13,725 nucleotides of DNA from CAZNRY01 sp964575675 (GTDB taxonomy: Bacteria > Eisenbacteria > RBG-16-71-46 > CAIMUX01 > VGJL01), in the NCBI GenBank assembly GCA_964575675.1, contig CAZNRY010000112.1, positions 1 through 13,725 of the forward strand, given 5' to 3'. The position numbers were made by a program, and so were the translations under genes. Positions 13,701-13,725 of the stretch are shown here, one piece after another (positions within the stretch are counted from its first letter, which is position 1; each line of letters opens with the position of its first letter). A model generated the notes under the pieces. The model had not been told where the DNA came from. It was given only the letters and a program-made list of their open reading frames with translations, and searched no databases.

Positions 13701-13725
13701 GCGAATCAGTAGATCGCTCAGCGGC
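7773..13725 (-). CDS. hheA: Hhe-like defence protein: TGase-like, DUF4011, SF1 helicase, Vsr-like nuclease, DUF3320 (5' end outside window)
   Basis: At least 1983 codons, open to the window edge: in-frame codons before the GTG at 13649 encode coherent protein (LLIRILPEPEFATQWETR), so the true start lies outside. Numbering from 13649: an N-terminal beta-rich region; a transglutaminase-like segment at about 150-225 with Cys158, His184 and Asp220; DUF4011 around 315-460 (RWRRKLLDLSLRNRLLNFRE); Walker A GPPGTGKS at 629-636; a long coiled insert at about 640-1240; helicase motifs FDEASQ 1274-1279, VGDPKQLPP 1298-1306, NWHYRSR 1347-1353, NVQGDERD 1472-1479 and LNVAITRAR 1511-1519; a PD-(D/E)XK nuclease of Vsr/DUF559 type at about 1575-1665 (E1577, D1603, E1620-C-D1622, RIWSTDWW); an Ala/Gly-rich linker at 1690-1770; DUF3320 near 1795-1842. 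This layout matches Hhe, a single-protein anti-phage system. All catalytic motifs look intact. The assignment to Hhe is from memory of the architecture. Confidence 0.88.
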   Translation of the reverse strand, partial: PLSDLLIRILPEPEFATQWETRIAAVAPGTSYRLDSIDLNLSPGYLGRLTERVRGLLHFEVHQGQSRLVEREMPVDLLARDEWGGLSSLPEIIAAFVTPNHPVIERILRDAADILLTWTPDGDPSLSGYQSKDPKRVYAMAGAVYTAIQRLDLTYINPPASFEKEGQKIRLPDRIAEARMATCLDLAVLAAACLEQVGLNPLLVILESHAFSGLWLQEECFPEPVIAEPLRIRKRVDLGEIAVFDPTCVTVRPSLSFEQAVQRGKQHLTDPDAFQCAIDIKRCRKALIRPLPEMTGVGAIPAAVGTDASDSPVEPRPVGIPVLEPPPGKPEGDAAETAETRLDRWRRKLLDLSLRNRLLNFRETKKTIAILCPDIAKMEDALADGVGFRVQSRPKEFTRDDPRDPEAFARRTGDDATRTFLTAEMQSRRLYTNLTQEELARRLLEVYRAAQTGMEEGGASALYLALGFLSWYETHQSSTRRLAPILLVPLEIHRGSINEGFTLRLGDEEPRLNVTLIEMLRQDFEVTIPGIDPLPEDESGVNVQLVLHTIRQAIRDIDRWDVLETVQIGIFSFAKFLMWRDLSVRVDDLLKNEIVDHLVNHPNDAFDPRGPFPDSDRLDEDRSLVETFCPLPADASQLAAVYAAADGRSFVLEGPPGTGKSQTITNIIVHCLSLGKSVLFASEKMAALNVVHDRLQKVGLGQHCLELHSNKASKQEVLSQLDHALRAWGAVAPESWEREARRLEGLRRELDAYAQAIHKRRGTGETVFQATSHLIGLRDTPRVALRWDSPDALSPEQLAGLRETVQRLKTASSVLGNVPENPWSGVRRAEWTPIWEQEVGAAIGVFKAATDVLERSAEGVSSEFSLSNAGWSPDDLGRMDDLAALFLEAPVLPAELVTTPDWKPVREELQSWIDHGRRRDSLRKTVYARFAPAVVSLDLDALKERFEWAGRSSWPLSWWRRRGVRGALKTVSLKREAPSTAEIPEIIQTAQSLRSEEQALVQAGDKARGMLGSLWAQGEADWEGLEGLGTWVDRLRALAEKIGSGRPEQATELRSRWSAILAADRAALSSGGAIAEGLTAFRSAHAAFLQQRERVGTLLDCDAESVWGKNTDPGSIETAKRRADGWSSSMPSLRNWCAWRRIREDAIRANLEPLVTAHESGSCQARDLPDAFERGYYEWWLAAVVSGEPILSQFFSPEHERRIQQFRDLDDQYMKLTRQIASARLAAKIPASGVNDLPNSEIGILKREIAKKRRHLSVRKIFQTLPNLLPRLKPCVLMSPLSIAQYLDATYPPFDIIVFDEASQIPVWDAVGAIARGKQAVIVGDPKQLPPTNFFQRLDSEEGEDAEPEGVEDLESILDDCMSARLPWLALNWHYRSRHESLIAFSNYYYYENRLLTFPSPYRDGMGVSLRSVASGVYDRGKSATNRGEADAIVTEILQRLRDPERRMWSIGVVAFSQVQQTLIENLLEKARQDHPDVDAYFAEDHPERVFVKNLENVQGDERDVILFSICYGPDLAGRVAMNFGPMNREGGERRLNVAITRARREVIVFSTLKADQIDLTKTRARGVADLKRFLEYASRGMSAIAGAVTNEAGGESESPFESAVYDALVVKGWEVHKQVGCAKYRIDLAVVDPEAPGRYLLGVECDGANYHRAKTARDRDKLREGVLRGLDWQLHRIWSTDWWTDPQKEIAKLEGALHVAKSAAKRPPVQVGEGGGVGAGAGSADGAGADARSKSAAGADASNAGAPGADASSKSATNADNVAPTGSKIASMAPSTPAPATPVAAPLSPQRPDAIVYSAFPTKLIVGSQVEFYEPSSNYLIRQKAILVVQHEGPVSLELATRRVASHWDLDRIHEKATKRVLSLIRGTDIIIESSEAGTFLWPSGVDPAAYAVFRVPGDDPMSARNPEDLPLQELANGALSVLRENISAPEDDVLRGTARLFGFRRSGRIVTYRMQAGIELLVQRGLAVRNGEMLTIREEGS
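8455..8580 (-). repeat. 60-bp degenerate coding repeat in the linker of the large gene
   Basis: Positions 8455-8514 and 8515 to about 8570 align with a 60-bp period: gcactcttgct followed by catctgcgccgg recurs at the same spacing. It encodes Ala/Gly/Ser/Asp-rich sequence with recurrent GADA and SKSA between the nuclease and DUF3320 regions. The frame is kept. Confidence 0.6.

Overview
The window is GC-rich bacterial DNA with good Shine-Dalgarno sites at several starts. It reads like accessory or defence-island DNA: damaged and intact toxin-antitoxin genes, an orphan MNT nucleotidyltransferase, duplicated segments, and the edge of a very large helicase-nuclease defence gene. I see no ribosomal, tRNA or core metabolic gene. 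The phylum cannot be fixed from this sequence; a soil-type high-GC bacterium is an inference.

Layout. 1-667: no convincing gene; a 9-bp-arm inverted repeat and a short array of 46-bp tandem repeats. 668-1561 (+): a HigBA-type module, with a perfect 18-bp palindrome overlapping the -10 box, a toxin gene broken by an internal duplication and frameshift, and an intact XRE antitoxin whose N-terminus is six 11-residue basic repeats. 1643-5353 (-): two copies of an NTF2/SnoaL-like gene flanking an orphan MNT nucleotidyltransferase and a 689-residue TPR/ST7-like protein. 5412-7546 (-): a truncated mazF copy, a cupin gene and NemR-like TetR gene that look like an autoregulated operon, then an intact mazEF-type pair. 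7773-13725 (-): one huge reading frame, open at the window edge. It contains a transglutaminase-like region, DUF4011, a superfamily 1 helicase, a Vsr/DUF559-like nuclease and DUF3320, the layout I recall for the single-gene anti-phage system Hhe.

How it fits together. Apart from the HigBA module, every gene lies on the minus strand. The same pattern appears twice: homologous direct repeats (the SnoaL-like gene at about 93-95% overall with a 222-bp identical core; mazF at about 94%) bracket other genes. This suggests that segmental duplication and recombination built the region. The cupin-TetR unit has a -35 TTGACA and a 24-bp perfect operator, so TetR probably represses its own operon. Both toxin-antitoxin promoters sit so close to the start codon that leaderless mRNAs are likely. 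The most notable item is the defence protein: besides helicase and nuclease motifs it carries an apparent Cys-His-Asp transglutaminase/protease-like triad near its N-terminus.
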